Positions 34,321 to 43,186 of a stretch of 64,000 nucleotides of DNA are shown piece by piece. How positions within the stretch are numbered: the first letter of the stretch is position 1; every line of letters starts with the position of its first letter. The notes beneath the pieces are model-generated. The model ran no database searches, was not told the DNA's origin, and was given only the letters and a program-made list of their open reading frames with translations. This DNA comes from Tardiphaga sp. P9-11 (GTDB lineage Bacteria; Pseudomonadota; Alphaproteobacteria; Rhizobiales; Xanthobacteraceae), in NCBI RefSeq assembly GCF_008329525.1, contig NZ_NPKQ01000001.1:930001-994000 (forward strand). Direction: 5' to 3'. The translations under genes were made by a program, and so were the position numbers.

Positions 34321-35127
34321 TTACCGCCCCTTGAAGTTCGCCACCCGGCGTTCGGCAGTCGCCGCAACGCCCTCCTTGAAGTCATCCGTCGCACGCAGGC
34401 GCGTCTGCTCCGCCAGTTCGTGCTCGGTCGCTTTCGCCACGCGATCGGCAAGACCGTTGCGCATGGTGGCACGGGTCGACAGCAGACCGAGCGGCGAGCA
34501 TTCGGCGATCTCTTCGGCGAGCTTGATGGCGGCGTCGCGGACTTCCGCCTGCGGCACCAGCACATTGGCCAGGCCCATCTTCAGGGCTTCCTCACCGCCG
34601 ACGCGGCGGCTGGTATAGAACATCAGCTCAGCATTGTTCTTGCCGATCAGCTCGGTCAGCGCCACCGTCAGGCCGAAGCCGGGATGGAAGCCCAGCTTGG
34701 TGAAATTGGCTGCGAAGCGCGTTTCTGGGCAGGCGACGCGGAAGTCCGCGGACACGGCAAGCCCGAGGCCGCCACCGATGGCTGCGCCCTGCACGGCAGC
34801 AATGATGGGCTTTTTGGCGCGGAAGATGCGCACGGCTTCCATGTAGAGATGGCCAATGGAGCCGAGATTATCGGCTGGGTCGCCGCTTTTGGCGGCGGCC
34901 TCGGTTTCCTTGCGGTTCGGATCGCTGAAATCGGCGCCGGCGCAGAACGCCTTGCCCTGCGCGCACAGAACCGTGGCGCGGATTTCCGGATTGGCGTCGA
35001 TTTCATCGAGCGCGTTGGCGATCTGCTGGATCAGCATGATGTCGAAGAAGTTCAGCGGCGGCTTGCGGATCTCGATGATCGCGATGTGGCCGCGGGTTTC
35101 GACGCCGATATCTTTGTAGGTGGTCAT
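34321..35127 (-). CDS. Enoyl-CoA hydratase/isomerase family protein
   Basis: A 268-residue crotonase-family enzyme distinct from the one at 30360. GKAFCAGADFSDPN (about residues 60-73) and VQGAAIGGGLGLAVSADFRVA (about 106-126) form the oxyanion hole. It should act on an enoyl-CoA or similar ester. ATG 35127 gives the family start MTTYKDIG and has AGAGAG upstream; a longer open frame into the next gene is not coding. It is the last gene of a minus-strand run whose first two genes are acyl-CoA dehydrogenases. Confidence 0.92.
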   Translation of the reverse strand: MTTYKDIGVETRGHIAIIEIRKPPLNFFDIMLIQQIANALDEIDANPEIRATVLCAQGKAFCAGADFSDPNRKETEAAAKSGDPADNLGSIGHLYMEAVRIFRAKKPIIAAVQGAAIGGGLGLAVSADFRVACPETRFAANFTKLGFHPGFGLTVALTELIGKNNAELMFYTSRRVGGEEALKMGLANVLVPQAEVRDAAIKLAEEIAECSPLGLLSTRATMRNGLADRVAKATEHELAEQTRLRATDDFKEGVAATAERRVANFKGR

Positions 35128-35152
35128 GATGGCTCTCTGTTGAATGGATGGA

Positions 35153-36313
35153 TCAGCGCAGGCCAAGTCCGCGCGCGATGATGCCGCGCAGGACTTCGGT
35201 GGTGCCGCCCTGAATGGTAAGTTTCGGCGCAGTCTTGATAGCGAAGCCCAGCATCTCATCCAGCGTGGCGTGATTGGAAGCGCTGTCGTCAACGAAAGCC
35301 GCCAGTTCGCGCACGCGATGGGGCAACTGCTGTTCCCAGATCGTGCCGATGTCCTTGACGATGGATGCTTCAACCACCGGCTCCTTGCCGGCCTGCAACA
35401 TGCCGGCCACCGACACCGACATGCGCCGCATCGTGTGCAGCTGCGCGACGAGGCGGCCGATGCCTTCGGCGCTGCGGGTGTCAGGCTTCGGGCCGACAGC
35501 CCGAACCAGCTCGGTCAGCACGTAATAGGTCTCAAGGAAACGTTCGGGGCCGGATCGCTCATAAGCTAGTTCGCTGGTGGCTTGTTTCCAGGCACTGTCG
35601 ATCTCGCCCAGCATGTGGTCGTCCGGCACGAAGTGATCGGTGAAAACCACCTCGTTGAATTCATACTGGCCGGTGATCTGCGCGATCGGATTCACCGTGA
35701 TGCCGGGCTTCTTCATGTTGACCAGGAACTGGGTCAGGCCGTGGCGGCGATTTTCCTTGGTCGACGGCGACGTCCGGAAGATAGCAATCATGTAATCGGC
35801 CATATGCGCCGAGGTCGTCCAGATCTTACTGCCGTTGATCAGCCAGCCGCCGTCGGTTTTGGTGGCCTTGGTCTTGGCAGCGAACAGATCGGAGCCCGAA
35901 TTTGGCTCGCTCATGCCGATGGAGAAGCAGACCTCGCCGCGGCAGATGCGCGGCAGGATGTCCATCTTGATGTGCTCGGGCGCGTATTTCAGCAGCACCG
36001 GGCCGCTCTGGCGGTCGGCGACGAAGAAGCGGCGCACCGGCGCATTAGCGACGCGCATTTCTTCGGTGACGACATAGCGCTCCAGGAAACTGCGTTCATG
36101 GCCGCCATACTTCTTGGGCCAGGTCATGCCGAGCCAGCCGCGCTCACCAACGCGCTTGCTGAATGCGGGATTGTCCGAGTCCTCGCGCTGGGGCTTGTGC
36201 GGATCGAAAGTGCCGGCGGCGATCTCCTCGGCGAGGAAGGCGCGCACTTCCTTGCGGAGCTGCTCGCATTCGGGCGGCAGGCGGATCGGGTCGAAACGAA
36301 GGGCTGCGGTCAT
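35153..36313 (-). CDS. Acyl-CoA dehydrogenase, larger subunit of a probable heteromeric pair
   Basis: A 386-residue FAD enzyme that introduces an alpha-beta double bond in an acyl-CoA. Signatures: CFSIGMSEPNSGSDLFAAKTKA around residues 120-140, GSKIWTTSAHMADY in the flavin domain, and the C-terminal TIQGGTTEVLRGIIARGLGL. In medium-chain enzymes the last motif carries the catalytic Glu (YEGT); here it reads QGGT, so this chain may lack the base. The adjacent 354-residue dehydrogenase starts 27 bases upstream and resembles the small partner of FadE26/27-type heterotetramers, where the partner supplies the missing residue. Confidence 0.9.
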   Translation of the reverse strand: MTAALRFDPIRLPPECEQLRKEVRAFLAEEIAAGTFDPHKPQREDSDNPAFSKRVGERGWLGMTWPKKYGGHERSFLERYVVTEEMRVANAPVRRFFVADRQSGPVLLKYAPEHIKMDILPRICRGEVCFSIGMSEPNSGSDLFAAKTKATKTDGGWLINGSKIWTTSAHMADYMIAIFRTSPSTKENRRHGLTQFLVNMKKPGITVNPIAQITGQYEFNEVVFTDHFVPDDHMLGEIDSAWKQATSELAYERSGPERFLETYYVLTELVRAVGPKPDTRSAEGIGRLVAQLHTMRRMSVSVAGMLQAGKEPVVEASIVKDIGTIWEQQLPHRVRELAAFVDDSASNHATLDEMLGFAIKTAPKLTIQGGTTEVLRGIIARGLGLR

Positions 36314-36340
36314 GTCAAAGATCTCGTTTCTTGTGTGCGA

Positions 36341-37405
36341 TCAGCGCGAAGCGACCAGGGGCCACAGCTCGTCGGCGCCGCGCGCGGCGACGAGTTTGCC
36401 GAGCTCAACCGCCCAATAGCTTTCACTGCCGAAATCGTCGCGCCATGCCAACGCGCGTAGCGTGTAGCGATGCAGGATGTGCTCCTGGGTGAAGCCGATG
36501 GCGCCAAGCACCTGATGCGCAATCGCCGCGCCCTTTTCGGCGGCTTCCGAGCAACGGATCTTCGCAGCGGCGGCTTCGAGGAAGAGTGCGTCGTCGAGCG
36601 GTGCCCCGCTGGAGAAGGCGTCAGCTGCTGAGCTGGCAGCGGCGAGCGCCGCCGAGGTCTCGCCCGCTAGCTTCGCCAGATTGTGCTGCACCGCCTGGAA
36701 CTTCGAGATCTTCTTCTCGAACGCCACGCGCTCGCCGGAATAGTTCACGCCGATGCCCAGCATCGTTTCCAATGCGCCGGCAATCTGCTGGCTGCGCACC
36801 AGTGCGCCCATCAGCAGGAGCGTGTTCTGGTCAAAGCCCGACGGTGCTGACTGAATGGCGACCGGCTTCACGGAGTCGAGATGCACCGTATCGGACGGGT
36901 CTCCCGCCAGCCCAAGGCCGGCTTCGATGCGACAGGCGCTGGCTTCTACCAGAGCGATGGAGGTGCTGCCGATGCCCGATGCGACGACGGCAATGTATTC
37001 AGCATCCTTCGCGAAGGGGACGCCGCGCGCGCGGCCTGTGATCGTGCCGTTGGCATTGAGCTTGAGACGGTCGCGCGGGCTTGCCGGTGCGACCGTCATC
37101 CTGCCTTCCGGCGATTTGATATGGGCCTGCGCGAGCAGCCAACCAGCCAACATGGTCTCGGCGAGCGGCACCGCAACGCCGGCGCGGCCAGCGGCACTGA
37201 GGACGCTGAAACCTTCGGCCATGCTGGTGCCGGAGCCGTCGCATTCTTCCGGCACCCATGACAGCGGCAGACCGGCATCAGTCAGCGCCTGCCAAAGCGG
37301 TGCTTTCCAGTTGCCGTTCTTGTCGTGATTGATGGTCTGCGCGTCAGCGAGATCAGCGAAAATACGTTCCGCAGTTTCCGCAACGATATTGTCTGTGTCC
37401 GTCAA
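36341..37405 (-). CDS. Acyl-CoA dehydrogenase, smaller subunit of a probable heteromeric pair
   Basis: A 354-residue dehydrogenase-fold protein, shorter and more divergent than the one at 35153. The N-terminal helical part (ETAERIFADLADAQTINHD) and the C-terminal segment QVLGAIGFTQEHILHRYTLRAL are typical for the small or beta member of heteromeric acyl-CoA dehydrogenases, where the TQEH stretch is a candidate for the catalytic Glu. It starts at ATG 37405 and is the first gene of the minus-strand run. Confidence 0.87.
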   Translation of the reverse strand: MTDTDNIVAETAERIFADLADAQTINHDKNGNWKAPLWQALTDAGLPLSWVPEECDGSGTSMAEGFSVLSAAGRAGVAVPLAETMLAGWLLAQAHIKSPEGRMTVAPASPRDRLKLNANGTITGRARGVPFAKDAEYIAVVASGIGSTSIALVEASACRIEAGLGLAGDPSDTVHLDSVKPVAIQSAPSGFDQNTLLLMGALVRSQQIAGALETMLGIGVNYSGERVAFEKKISKFQAVQHNLAKLAGETSAALAAASSAADAFSSGAPLDDALFLEAAAAKIRCSEAAEKGAAIAHQVLGAIGFTQEHILHRYTLRALAWRDDFGSESYWAVELGKLVAARGADELWPLVASR

Positions 37406-37667
37406 GGCGTTCCCCGTGTGCTAGCGCATCTCATTCGGCAGGAAATGCCGGGCATGGGGTGCTGCCACTTTTCTTGAAATCATGATGCGGAAAAGGCGGA
37501 GCGAAGACAAGCCGGCTGGCCGCAGAGGGACCTGCGGTGGCGACATGATATGCACCTGTTGCAGTGCAATTTAATTCCGCGAAACGAACTTGCGTCGCGT
37601 TGTATACCAGCGCGATCGCTCTATGTTAGATCGCGTCAAGATTCGATACGAAGCAGAGGAAATGCAG

Positions 37668-38459
37668 ATGGCAAGTGACGGTTTGTGCGTCGTGATTACA
37701 GGGGCGGCATCGGGGCTTGGTGCTGCGACTGCGGCCATTCTCGCCAGAGACGGCGCCCGTATCGTCATCAACTATTCGTCGAGTCAGAAGGAAGCCGAAG
37801 CCACTGCCGAGCTGTGCCGCGATGCGGGTGCAACCGAAGTCATCGTGGTTCAAGGCGACGTGTCCAAGGACGACGATTGCAAGAGCATCGTCGCGGCCGC
37901 CCAGCACTGGGGGCGGATCGATGCGCTGATCAACAATGCCGGTGTGACAAAGCACGTGCCGCATGACGATCTCGACGGTCTGTCTGCCGAGGACTTCCAG
38001 TGGATCTACGGCATCAACACGATCGGACCGTATCAGATGGTGCGCGCTGCGCGGTCGCTGCTGGAAGCCGGCGCGCGGGCATCCGGTCGATCCTCGGCAG
38101 TGGTCAATGTCTCATCGATGGCCGGTCTCACCGGCGCGGGCTCTTCGGTCGCCTATGCCGCGAGCAAGGGCGCTCTGAATTCAATCACGCTGTCGCTGGC
38201 GCGTGCATTGGCGCCGTTGATCCGTGTCAACACGGTCTGCCCGGGCTATATCGACACGCCCTGGTTCACCAAGGGACGCGGCGCGGAAGCGGCGGCCAAG
38301 GTGCGCGAGGCGGTGATTGCGAAAGTGCCGCTGCGGATCGCCTCGACGGCCCAGGATATCGCCGGGCTGATCTGCTTCCTCGCCACCTCGCCCTCCAGCA
38401 ATATGACGGGCGAACTGGTGCGGATGGATGCGGGCATGCATCTGCAGTCGACGCGCTGA
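37668..38459 (+). CDS. SDR family NAD(P)-dependent oxidoreductase
   Basis: A 263-residue classical short-chain dehydrogenase. TGAASGLG cofactor loop, NNAG, Ser in NVSSMAG, catalytic YAASK and the VNTVCPGYIDTP segment are all intact. It resembles 3-oxoacyl-ACP/CoA reductases and could supply the reductive or dehydrogenase step of the neighbouring acyl-CoA pathway, from which it is divergent. ATG 37668 is chosen because AGAGGA lies seven bases upstream; ATG 37662 is too close to it. Confidence 0.9.
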   Translation: MASDGLCVVITGAASGLGAATAAILARDGARIVINYSSSQKEAEATAELCRDAGATEVIVVQGDVSKDDDCKSIVAAAQHWGRIDALINNAGVTKHVPHDDLDGLSAEDFQWIYGINTIGPYQMVRAARSLLEAGARASGRSSAVVNVSSMAGLTGAGSSVAYAASKGALNSITLSLARALAPLIRVNTVCPGYIDTPWFTKGRGAEAAAKVREAVIAKVPLRIASTAQDIAGLICFLATSPSSNMTGELVRMDAGMHLQSTR

Positions 38460-38474
38460 CATCAAAGACTGAAC

Positions 38475-38507
38475 AAAAAAAGCCCCGGGTGATGCCCGAG
38501 GCTTTTT
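38475..38507 (+). terminator. Terminator after SDR gene
   Basis: An A-run, then GCCCCGGG-TGAT-GCCCGAGGC with one mismatch in the stem, followed by TTTTT. It lies 16 bases past the SDR stop and also faces the minus-strand GlsB-like gene. Confidence 0.85.
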
Positions 38508-38527
38508 CATTAGTGGTTGCCAGCGGA

Positions 38528-38797
38528 TCAGCGATTGCCGGGATCGGAAATCATCCGACGGGCGACTAGCCTGTTCCAGATGAACAGGACCACAAGCGCA
38601 CCGATCGTTGCCGTGATGAAGCCGGCGCCCTGGTTTGGTCCATAGTGGCCGATCTGCTGGCCGATGAAGGTTGCGAGGAATGCGCCGGCGATACCCAGGA
38701 TAGTGGTCAGAATGAAGCCGCTGGGATTGTTTGGCCCCGGTGACAGAAGGCGGGCGATAATGCCTGCGACAAAGCCCACAACGAGAATCCAGATCAT
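38528..38797 (-). CDS. GlsB/YeaQ/YmgE family stress-response membrane protein
   Basis: An 89-residue inner-membrane protein with three hydrophobic spans (WILVVGFVAGIIARLL, GFILTTILGIAGAFLATFIG, GFITATIGALVVLFIW) and the family's Pro-Gly-rich loop (SPGPNNPSGF). The family (transglycosylase-associated proteins) is linked to envelope or acid stress; its biochemistry is not known. It starts at ATG 38797 after a GGGGAT sequence. Confidence 0.9.
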   Translation of the reverse strand: MIWILVVGFVAGIIARLLSPGPNNPSGFILTTILGIAGAFLATFIGQQIGHYGPNQGAGFITATIGALVVLFIWNRLVARRMISDPGNR

Positions 38798-38824
38798 AGC
38801 AATATCCCCTCTTTCAAGTGCGCG

Positions 38825-39454
38825 TTAAACCCAGCTGGACTTAACTTCGTCCTCTGTGGGTAGTCGGCCATGCGGTGTGAACTGATTAACGGCATCGGGC
38901 AGCTCGTTGCTCAGCTCGGAGAGAAGCTGTTCACGTGACATACCGGTGCGCGACGTCAGTTGTGCGATCTGATCCGCCCCCAGCGCGGCGCCAAGATCGT
39001 TCGGCGAGATCTGCTTGTTCGGGCCGGAGCTGACCCAGGAATCCGCGGCGTCGCCATGGCCGTTCTGCTGGAACTGCTTGAGCAGGTCGCCGAGGCCACC
39101 GCTGAGCACGCTGCCGGCGGCACCGCCCGCCAACAGCCCGCCGAGCGGGCCTTTCAGAAGGTCCCCCAGGCCACCGCCGCCTGCTGCGCTGCCAGAATTC
39201 CCGCCGAGGAGGCCGCCAAGCATACCACCGAGGCCACTATCTTGGGCGCTGGCCTGCGTCGTATTCGGCGGCGGGATCTGTTGTGGGTTGCCTTGCGGCG
39301 CCGGCTGGTCGCCGGTGAAATGTTTGTAGCCCTTGTAGGCAAGCAGCGCGAGGATCGCCATTGTCATTGGCGACATGCCGCCGCTTTTGTCATTGGGATC
39401 GCTGGGGCCACGCGGCCCGTTGGCCATGCCATTCAGAATGTCGAGTAAACCCAT
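38825..39454 (-). CDS. YidB/DUF937-like Gly-rich protein
   Basis: A 209-residue protein with a short hydrophobic helix near residue 30 (MTMAILALLAYKGY), a Gly/Leu-rich central part with repeated GGLLGG and GLGDLL segments, and a C-terminal YidB-like domain (SWVSSGPNKQISPNDLGAALG, then ELLSELSNELP). The function of the family is unknown. ATG 39454 is used because AGGAG lies six bases before it; the ATG at 39460 would overlap that site. Same strand and adjacent to the GlsB-like gene (27 bases apart), so probably one stress-linked transcript. Confidence 0.85.
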   Translation of the reverse strand: MGLLDILNGMANGPRGPSDPNDKSGGMSPMTMAILALLAYKGYKHFTGDQPAPQGNPQQIPPPNTTQASAQDSGLGGMLGGLLGGNSGSAAGGGGLGDLLKGPLGGLLAGGAAGSVLSGGLGDLLKQFQQNGHGDAADSWVSSGPNKQISPNDLGAALGADQIAQLTSRTGMSREQLLSELSNELPDAVNQFTPHGRLPTEDEVKSSWV

Positions 39455-39587
39455 GATCATCTCCTGTTCTGCCAGCCCGGCGAAAGCATAGCTGCGCGGT
39501 ATGACGCCTACAAGGCGCGTCGGTTCCGCCGATAGGCAACGCTGCGGCATTTTGCTAGTAACGGGTGCTGGATGAACGGGAGATGAC

Positions 39588-40604
39588 GTGATCGGAACGC
39601 GACCCATCTGTATTGCCGGTGCCGGCAGTATCGGCTGTTTCGTGGGGGGCGCCCTGGCGGCAGCCGGTCGCGACGTCGCCATACTGGCGCGGCGGCGCAT
39701 CGTGGACAGCGTCGAGACGCACGGCTTGAGGCTGACGAGCTTCGATGGCCTCGATCAATGCCTCGCCCCCGGTCAGCTGCAGCTGTCGGATGACCCCGCA
39801 ATCATGAGTGAGGCGGAGATCGTTCTGGTCACGGTTAAAAGCGGCGATACGGCGGAGATGGCGAAGCTGATCGCGGATCATGCTGCGAAAGACGCTATCG
39901 TCGTTAGCCTGCAGAACGGCGTCGGCAATATTGGGGTCCTGCGCGCTGCTCTGCCCGGGCGCCGCATCCTCGGTGGAATGGTGCCATTTAATGTCATCGC
40001 AAAGGGCGATAGTCATGTTCATCGCGCAACGTCCGGAAACATCATAGTCGAACGCGATGGGGCCGATACCGCTTCGTTGCTATCCGTACCGCACCTTGCC
40101 GTCCTTGCTAGCGACGATATCGTCGGCGTTCAGTGGGGCAAGCTGCTGGTCAATTTGAATAACGCCCTGAATGCGCTGTCGGATATACCGCTGCGGTCGC
40201 AGCTTGCACAGCGCGCGTGGCGCTCGTTATTCGCCGATCAAATGGCGGAAGGCCTTACTGTTCTGAAAGTCGCCGGCATCAAGCCCATCTCAGCGACGCC
40301 GATCCCCGCGCGGCTTACGCCGCATTTGCTGCGGCTTCCTGACGGCCTATTCAATATGCTGCTCGGGCGGACCATGAAGATCGATGCAAATGCGCGCTCG
40401 TCCATGTGGGAGGATTTGCAGCGCCATCGCCGTACCGAGATTGATTATTTGCAGGGTGTCATCGTTGAGCTGGCGGCGAAATATCAGATCGCGGCTCCAC
40501 TCTCGCTGCGCGTGATGACACTGATCAAGCACACAGAGATGTCAGGCAGGGGGGCGCCCGCATTCACGCCGGATCAGATTCGCAGTCGGCACGGCATTGA
40601 TTGA
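39588..40604 (+). CDS. 2-dehydropantoate 2-reductase-like oxidoreductase
   Basis: A 338-residue member of the ketopantoate reductase (ApbA/PanE) family, which reduces 2-dehydropantoate with NADPH in pantothenate synthesis; many paralogues have other substrates. The N-terminal GAGSIGCFVGG cofactor motif, VKSGDT in the N-terminal domain and the lysine-containing GKLLVNLNNALNAL helix of the active site are visible. The start is GTG 39588 with GGGAG upstream. Whether it is the true PanE of this organism cannot be told from sequence alone. Confidence 0.88.
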   Translation: MIGTRPICIAGAGSIGCFVGGALAAAGRDVAILARRRIVDSVETHGLRLTSFDGLDQCLAPGQLQLSDDPAIMSEAEIVLVTVKSGDTAEMAKLIADHAAKDAIVVSLQNGVGNIGVLRAALPGRRILGGMVPFNVIAKGDSHVHRATSGNIIVERDGADTASLLSVPHLAVLASDDIVGVQWGKLLVNLNNALNALSDIPLRSQLAQRAWRSLFADQMAEGLTVLKVAGIKPISATPIPARLTPHLLRLPDGLFNMLLGRTMKIDANARSSMWEDLQRHRRTEIDYLQGVIVELAAKYQIAAPLSLRVMTLIKHTEMSGRGAPAFTPDQIRSRHGID

Positions 40605-41078
40605 GCCGAAGGGAGTATTGGACCGGGCCCCGGCGCTATCATTACGAGAATGTTACTATTCGTTTCGGCTACAATCGGCGGACTCAACTATCCGAATGCT
40701 CAAATTGCGCTTGCCGTCAATGCAATGGTACCATTATCCGTTGCATTCGCGTCAGGCCGATGATTATCCGTTAAATATCAATTGCCGATACGCGTCGGAG
40801 AATTCTCAGTAAATGAGATGCAAAGAGTCTTTTAGCCCATCATTCGCAAACAAGTAGCAATCCTCGTCGTGAATGAAGGCTGGGAGAGCACGGCCAGTTC
40901 GATACTGAGCATTATGATGTGACATCAGGGGCTATGTCATTCGCCACATCTTTAGTATAGAAGGCCGCGTGATTTGACGGTGGTTCGCGCTTCGCGCGCC
41001 GGGCCGGGCGTTTGATCCTTTCATATCATCGGCAAAGCGTGTGCCGGTCGAATTATTCAACTAACAATCGGAGTTACA
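40605..41078. other. AT-richer non-coding gap
   Basis: These 474 bases have lower GC than the surroundings and contain no reading frame with a ribosome site or protein-like content. A GGAG site near 41070 belongs to the next gene. No repeat or RNA gene was recognised. Confidence 0.5.
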
Positions 41079-41336
41079 ATGGCCAAGAAAGCAAAAAAGA
41101 AACTCGTCCGTCGCGAATACACCAAGGAAGACGTGAAGATCCTGAAGGCGCATTCGAAGGCCCAGACCCCGCTCGAGAAGATTTCCAAGGAGATGAAGCG
41201 CACCGGTGGTTCGCTGCGTCAAAAAGCCATCAAGCTCGGCATTCCGCTCGGTCATCGTCGTCGCAAGGCGAAGAAGGTTGCCACGAAGGCCGCCAAGGTG
41301 ACCAAGACCGCGAAGGCCAAGAAGGCCAAGAAGTAA
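41079..41336 (+). CDS. Small basic protein with SANT/HTH-like region and Lys/Ala-rich tail
   Basis: An 85-residue, strongly basic protein. Residues about 12-58 (REYTKEDVKILKAHSKAQTP, then KISKEMKRTGGSLRQKAIKLGI) read like a small Myb/SANT-like or GcrA-like helix-turn-helix. The last 25 residues alternate Lys, Ala and Val, like a histone H1 tail. A DNA-binding, nucleoid-type role is inferred only from this composition. GGAG precedes the ATG and a strong terminator follows, so the gene is a single-gene unit. Confidence 0.82.
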   Translation: MAKKAKKKLVRREYTKEDVKILKAHSKAQTPLEKISKEMKRTGGSLRQKAIKLGIPLGHRRRKAKKVATKAAKVTKTAKAKKAKK

Positions 41337-41355
41337 TCTTCCGTTCTGAACGGAG

Positions 41356-41393
41356 CCGGCCTGAAGCGCGTTAGACGCTTCAGGCCGTTTTCT
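41356..41393 (+). terminator. Terminator after the small basic protein gene
   Basis: CGGCCTGAAGCG and CGCTTCAGGCCG (41357-41368, 41376-41387) form a perfect 12-bp stem with a 7-base loop, followed by TTTTCTT. Confidence 0.9.
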
Positions 41394-41675
41394 TGAGGGG
41401 AGTGATCGATGTGAACGCTGCTTTTGAAGCTCTTGAAGCGAAAATCCTTCGCCGCCATCCCCGTGGCCATGGTTATATTAACATCGGTGCCATCGCACCT
41501 GCATTTGCGACCTGCTAACGGTCGCCCCGTTCGCTGGGGTATGATGCTCGGATCGTCGAGCCAATGGTGTGCGGCTGAAACGCAGGCCCCGGCCAATGCC
41601 CGCAAGCGCGTTGCCGCGACCTCCTGTGCAACGTCGTCGGTATAGTCATTGAATTTGATTCGTGAAGCGATCGTC

Positions 41676-42113
41676 ATGAGCTGCCGCCTCTTCAGGCTAT
41701 TTGCGCTGTGCGCCGCGTTGATCGCGGCGACCATAGTTGAGGTCGGAGCGGCGGATTATGCGAGCCAGATCAGTGCCTTTCGCCGGGCACACAAACTCTC
41801 GTCTGTCACGCTGGACAGCAAACTGAATGCGGTCGCGCTTGCTCAGGCGCGGGCGATGTCATCCAGCGGCAAGGTCAGTCATGAGGTAGGCGGGGTCTTC
41901 TCCGCGCGTGTGGGAAAGCTTCGCAAATCCAAAGCAGCTGAAAACATCGCGGCGGGGTTCCTGACATTTCCCAAAACGTTGAAGCAATGGGAAGAGAGCC
42001 CAGGTCATCGCGAGAACCTGCTCATGCCCGGCGCGCGCAAGGTCGGCGTCGCTTACGCGGCCAATCCCAAGTCGCCCTACAGGATGTTCTGGGCGATGGT
42101 CATCACGGATTGA
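41676..42113 (+). CDS. Exported CAP domain protein
   Basis: A 145-residue protein with a signal peptide (RLFALCAALIAATIVEVGA, ending near residue 25) and a compact bacterial CAP/SCP-like domain: ISAFRRAHKLSSV at the start, SHEVGG with the first His, ENIAAG, and WEESPGHRENLL with the second His. CAP proteins of bacteria are secreted and may bind lipids or ligands; the role is unknown. ATG 41676 is preferred over the upstream TTG (41649) because the signal peptide begins there. Confidence 0.82.
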   Translation: MSCRLFRLFALCAALIAATIVEVGAADYASQISAFRRAHKLSSVTLDSKLNAVALAQARAMSSSGKVSHEVGGVFSARVGKLRKSKAAENIAAGFLTFPKTLKQWEESPGHRENLLMPGARKVGVAYAANPKSPYRMFWAMVITD

Positions 42114-42134
42114 TACTTCACGGGTTGTTATGGT

Positions 42135-42758
42135 TCAGGTGCGCTTGGTCTTGACCGGCGCGGGAGTGCCGAATAGCGCGTCCTTGATGTCCTTCAGCCC
42201 CGATGACAATTTGGACCATCCGCAGGCAAGCGGCTCGATCGCGCAGTCCGGTTCCTTGGCGCGCACTTTGGGCCGAGGCCGAGGTAGCACGACAGGTTTC
42301 ACGTCGCTTGGGGCTTCCACAGTCTGCCGAAAGTCCGTTTCGAGCGCGGCCTGGGTTTGCACCTCGCGCTGCTTCTCAGCGAAGGCCGCGACGATGACGC
42401 TGCGGCGTTGACTGTCCAGATAGTTTTTGTACTGCTCGTCGATCGCCTTCTGCTCGGCCGTGGTTGGGTTCGGGCCAGCGATATCGAAGCTGCGGTTCTG
42501 CATGAAGTCGTGATAGGTATAGCCGCCACCGCGCTTGCGCCGTCCCGCGAACTTGCTTTCGCAATCCGACAGCGCTGTAGTTTTCACGTCTTTTGATGCT
42601 GTCGATTTTTCGACGCGCTCAGCGCAGTCCTCATAGTCCGCCGGCGCAGCAGTCCACCATTGCGCAAGAGCAGGCGAAGACATTAGCGCGAGACCGACGA
42701 GTGATGCGGCCGTCATTAGCGCAAATATGAGCGACTTGTATGCGGACGAATGAGTCAC
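42135..42758 (-). CDS. Exported protein of unknown function, Arg/Lys-rich
   Basis: A 207-residue protein that begins with a signal peptide (LIFALMTAASLVGLALMSSPALA) and continues with QWWTAAPADYEDCAERV. Two Cys pairs (EDC/SDC early, DCAIEPLAC late) could make disulfides in the periplasm. A Pro-Arg-Lys-rich linker (VVLPRPRPKVRAKEP) precedes the last Cys pair. I do not recognise the family. GTG 42758 is a tentative start; an ATG at 42797 in frame would add 13 residues before the signal peptide. Confidence 0.65.
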   Translation of the reverse strand: MTHSSAYKSLIFALMTAASLVGLALMSSPALAQWWTAAPADYEDCAERVEKSTASKDVKTTALSDCESKFAGRRKRGGGYTYHDFMQNRSFDIAGPNPTTAEQKAIDEQYKNYLDSQRRSVIVAAFAEKQREVQTQAALETDFRQTVEAPSDVKPVVLPRPRPKVRAKEPDCAIEPLACGWSKLSSGLKDIKDALFGTPAPVKTKRT

Positions 42759-43138
42759 TTGGGTTCCGATATAGGTAACAAGCCCAATTCTCGCCATTTG
42801 TGGGCCGTTTTTCAACCTCGGATGTGTTACTTCTCCCCGCTTTTGGAGCAAGTGCAGCATGACTGCATCAGTACGGTCATGTGGTAAGCAGATTAGCGCC
42901 ATTTCGCGATACAGCGTTGATATGGAAGTGTTTCTAGCCGGAGAGCTCCCACTGCTCTGATATGGCTGAAATTGATGACACCACAGTTTTGAGACGTTCT
43001 CGACAGTAGTTTCGCGTCGCGTGTCTACGATGCGCAATCACCTACACGGGACCACACGTCGTTCGCGATCGACTCGCGTCCGAGAGTGGTGGTGCCGTTT
43101 CCTTTCGCGGGGCTACGACTCTGCCGGATAACACACAC
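42759..43138. other. Non-coding gap
   Basis: These 380 bases between two minus-strand genes hold no supported gene on either strand. Part of it must be the promoter of the exported protein gene at 42135-42758. Confidence 0.45.
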
Positions 43139-43173
43139 GGAAAGGGGCGGTCCGTTTGGACCGCCCCTTTCCT
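43139..43173 (-). terminator. Terminator of the small exported protein gene
   Basis: GGAAAGGGGCGGTCC and GGACCGCCCCTTTCC pair over 15 bp with a 4-base loop. It lies 14 bases downstream of the minus-strand gene at 43187. The T-tail is short (the T's are inside the stem end), so termination could be partial. Confidence 0.7.
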
Positions 43174-43186
43174 CATGTCAGTTGTA

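Noticed and set aside
40597-40812. Short plus-strand frame after the ketopantoate-reductase-like gene
   Set aside because: It overlaps the preceding stop, has no ribosome site and no protein-like composition.
41424-41645. Short plus-strand frame with a signal-like N terminus (MKLLKRKSFAAIPVAMVIL)
   Set aside because: It starts with TTG, has no ribosome site and the remainder is not protein-like; it overlaps the minus-strand frame listed above.
41252-41677. Open frame on the minus strand (about 140 codons, starting MTIASRIKFN) between the small basic protein and the CAP gene
   Set aside because: It has an acceptable upstream GAAGAGG, but it runs through the terminator hairpin at 41356-41393 and antisense into the end of the small basic protein gene, and ends in a hydrophobic tail that is the reverse of the Lys/Ala repeats. 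A true gene cannot be excluded.
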